A program made the position numbers and the translations under genes. From Ruminococcaceae bacterium UBA3215 (lineage in GTDB: Bacteria; Bacillota; Clostridia; Oscillospirales; Ruminococcaceae), in contig DEWH01000022.1 in NCBI GenBank assembly GCA_002363155.1, positions 111,206 to 175,205 on the forward strand: a DNA stretch of 64,000 nt, given 5' to 3'. The first letter of the stretch is position 1; the number at the start of each line of letters is the position of its first letter. Shown here one piece after another: positions 62,834 through 64,000 of the stretch. A model generated the notes under the pieces. The model was not told the origin of the DNA. It saw nothing but the letters and a program-made list of their open reading frames with translations, and did no database searches.

Positions 62834-62853
62834 GAATAATTTTCTTTAAATGG

Positions 62854-62882
62854 TTGATATTGAACTGAATTTGTGATAAAAT
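62854..62882 (+). promoter_or_regulatory. promoter of pilD
   Basis: TTGATA (62854-62859), 17 bases, TAAAAT (62877-62882). Confidence 0.6.
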
Positions 62883-62915
62883 GGGTATATAATCCATTCG
62901 GAAAGGATATGCGTT

Positions 62916-63995
62916 ATGATAAGTATATTTGACGGCCGGTTTCCGGTCTGGTACACGATCATCTTTATTGCACTCGCATTTGTGCTCGGCGCCGTGATCG
63001 GCAGCTTCTTAAATGTCGTGATAATCCGGGCTCCGCGGCACGAACCTATCTCCGGTGCGCACAACCGAAGCCACTGTATGAGCTGCGGTCATCAGCTGAA
63101 CGCTCTTGACCTCGTTCCGATCTTCAGCTACATATTCCTCGGCGGAAAGTGCAGATACTGCCGTGAGAAGATCTCTCCGCGCTACTGGATAGTCGAGCTT
63201 GTCACCGCGGTCACCTTCACGCTGTCGATTATGGCTCTCGGGCTGTCGATAAGTCTGCCTATGGCTTTTGTGCTGATCGCTGCGCTGGTAGTTGCGAGCG
63301 GTACCGACATCGACACAATGGAGATACCTTACGGGTGCAGCTTCACAATAGCCGGACTCGGCGTGATAGCTACGATAATGTCCGTGTTCACAGGCGATAT
63401 GCCGTGGTACGATCATCTCATCGGAGCTGTCGGAGCCGCGATACCGTTTGCGATACTCGCGATGTTCGGAGCTATGGGCGGAGGCGACCTCCAGATCATG
63501 GCTGCGTCCGGACTGCTCCTCGGCTGGAGAAACATAATCCCTGCCGCTGCTATCGGAATAATCCTCGGCGCGATAGGCGGTTCCATCGAGCTTCTTACGG
63601 TACCGAAAGGTACGAAGAAACGCGCAAAGGAGAAGTCGCTTGAGATTGCCGAGAAGTGGTACGCAGAGCAGAAAGAAAACGGCATCTCGGTACTGCCCGG
63701 TAAGACCGAAGCCCTCTACGGCAGCATTTTCAAAGGAAAGTCGGATATCGAGAAAGAATGCGTTGACGAGAAGTGCTGGGACGGGACTCCCGACATAGAC
63801 TCACTCAATGAAGCGCTCAGCAATGAGCTTTCCGATATATCAAAATTCGCTGTATCTATCGTTATAGAAGAGGACAAGGTAAAGAAGGTCACCTGCAAAC
63901 GGCAGGTCGTATTCGGACCCTACCTCTCGATCGGAATAATTACCGCCTACCTTATCGGCGGGCAGATCATAGCATGGTATCTGAGCCTTATGTAA
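62916..63995 (+). CDS. pilD: Prepilin peptidase PilD with inserted cytoplasmic segment
   Basis: Integral-membrane aspartic peptidase that cleaves and N-methylates prepilins. The 359 aa show GSFLNVVIIRAPR (29-41), zinc cysteines CMSC..CRYC (about 53-80), the first catalytic Asp in TDIDTMEIPYG (about 129-139) and the second in GGGDLQ (about 188-193). Between the helix after GGGD and the last conserved segment FGPYLSIGI there is a charged stretch of about 100 residues (about 228-330) not found in typical 250-aa enzymes. AAAGGAT precedes the ATG. It is divergent from pilB-pilT; other pilus genes probably lie beyond the window. Confidence 0.92.
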   Translation: MISIFDGRFPVWYTIIFIALAFVLGAVIGSFLNVVIIRAPRHEPISGAHNRSHCMSCGHQLNALDLVPIFSYIFLGGKCRYCREKISPRYWIVELVTAVTFTLSIMALGLSISLPMAFVLIAALVVASGTDIDTMEIPYGCSFTIAGLGVIATIMSVFTGDMPWYDHLIGAVGAAIPFAILAMFGAMGGGDLQIMAASGLLLGWRNIIPAAAIGIILGAIGGSIELLTVPKGTKKRAKEKSLEIAEKWYAEQKENGISVLPGKTEALYGSIFKGKSDIEKECVDEKCWDGTPDIDSLNEALSNELSDISKFAVSIVIEEDKVKKVTCKRQVVFGPYLSIGIITAYLIGGQIIAWYLSLM

Positions 63996-64000
63996 GGCTT

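Overview
The window reads as chromosome from a Gram-positive, endospore-lineage gut bacterium, most like Oscillospiraceae/Ruminococcus. The signs are spoIIR, an LL-diaminopimelate aminotransferase, the Firmicutes rimP-nusA-ylxR-ylxQ-infB-rbfA-nrnA-truB-ribF order, many sigma-A promoters with 17-base spacers, occasional TTG/GTG starts, NPxTG-type cell-wall sorting tails and roughly even GC. The species assignment is inference. Most genes are housekeeping. The accessory content is a two-gene ATPase module at the left edge, two secreted wall proteins, type IV pilus genes at the right edge, and an unusually rich set of intergenic palindromic repeats.

Layout. 1-5.3 kb (minus): a sacsin/Hsp90-like GHKL ATPase translationally coupled to a degenerate SNF2-type helicase, the best candidate for an undescribed (perhaps defensive) system. 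5.4-7.7 kb (plus): thrS and a small membrane protein. 7.7-8.3 kb: stacked repeats. 8.3-10.2 kb: typA, with a candidate small RNA and a tandem structured element beyond it. 10.9-14.2 kb: two secreted NPxTG proteins with acidic stalks. 14.3-17.3 kb: a lipoprotein, a DUF1385 protein and prmC. 17.6-24.1 kb (minus): ftsE-ftsX-EnvC-like M23 peptidase-S41-like protein-greA-lysS; the S41 protein has lost its catalytic Ser/Lys. 24.4-25.5 kb: a CdaR/PucR regulator, divergent from metG-flippase-zinc-ribbon (25.8-29.1 kb). 29.5-32.9 kb (minus): lipoprotein, dapL, DUF218 protein. 33.0-41.1 kb: spoIIR facing an AI-2E transporter-pheS-pheT-PrsA-like-nifS run. 41.36 kb: tRNA-Arg(CCT). 41.6-49.9 kb: the nusA/infB operon. 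50.0-55.2 kb: a Gld-like ABC exporter with GldG-like and DUF4340 proteins. 55.5-59.6 kb: a degenerate polysaccharide deacetylase, an orphan RNA candidate, a hairpin cluster and an SLH-like surface protein. 60.0-64.0 kb: pilT, pilB and, divergently, the prepilin peptidase pilD.

How it works together. The core is translation and transcription (thrS, lysS, metG, pheST, infB, rimP, rbfA, truB, nusA, greA, typA). Envelope functions form a second theme: FtsEX-controlled peptidoglycan hydrolysis, wall-anchored proteins, deacetylase-like and SLH-like proteins, and type IV pili. Ruminococci are known to use pilin-like proteins for substrate adhesion, so the sorted proteins and pili may both serve surface attachment, but that is inference.

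At least four interspersed repeat families (called A, B, C, D here) occupy most intergenic gaps. B is a MITE-like element of about 115 bp with terminal inverted repeats. C always sits at a gene's 3' end and carries GAGAGATTT-type direct repeats. A is a composite ending in a hairpin. D has AT-rich direct repeats plus a GC palindrome. No CRISPR array, rRNA, transposase or prophage gene was seen.
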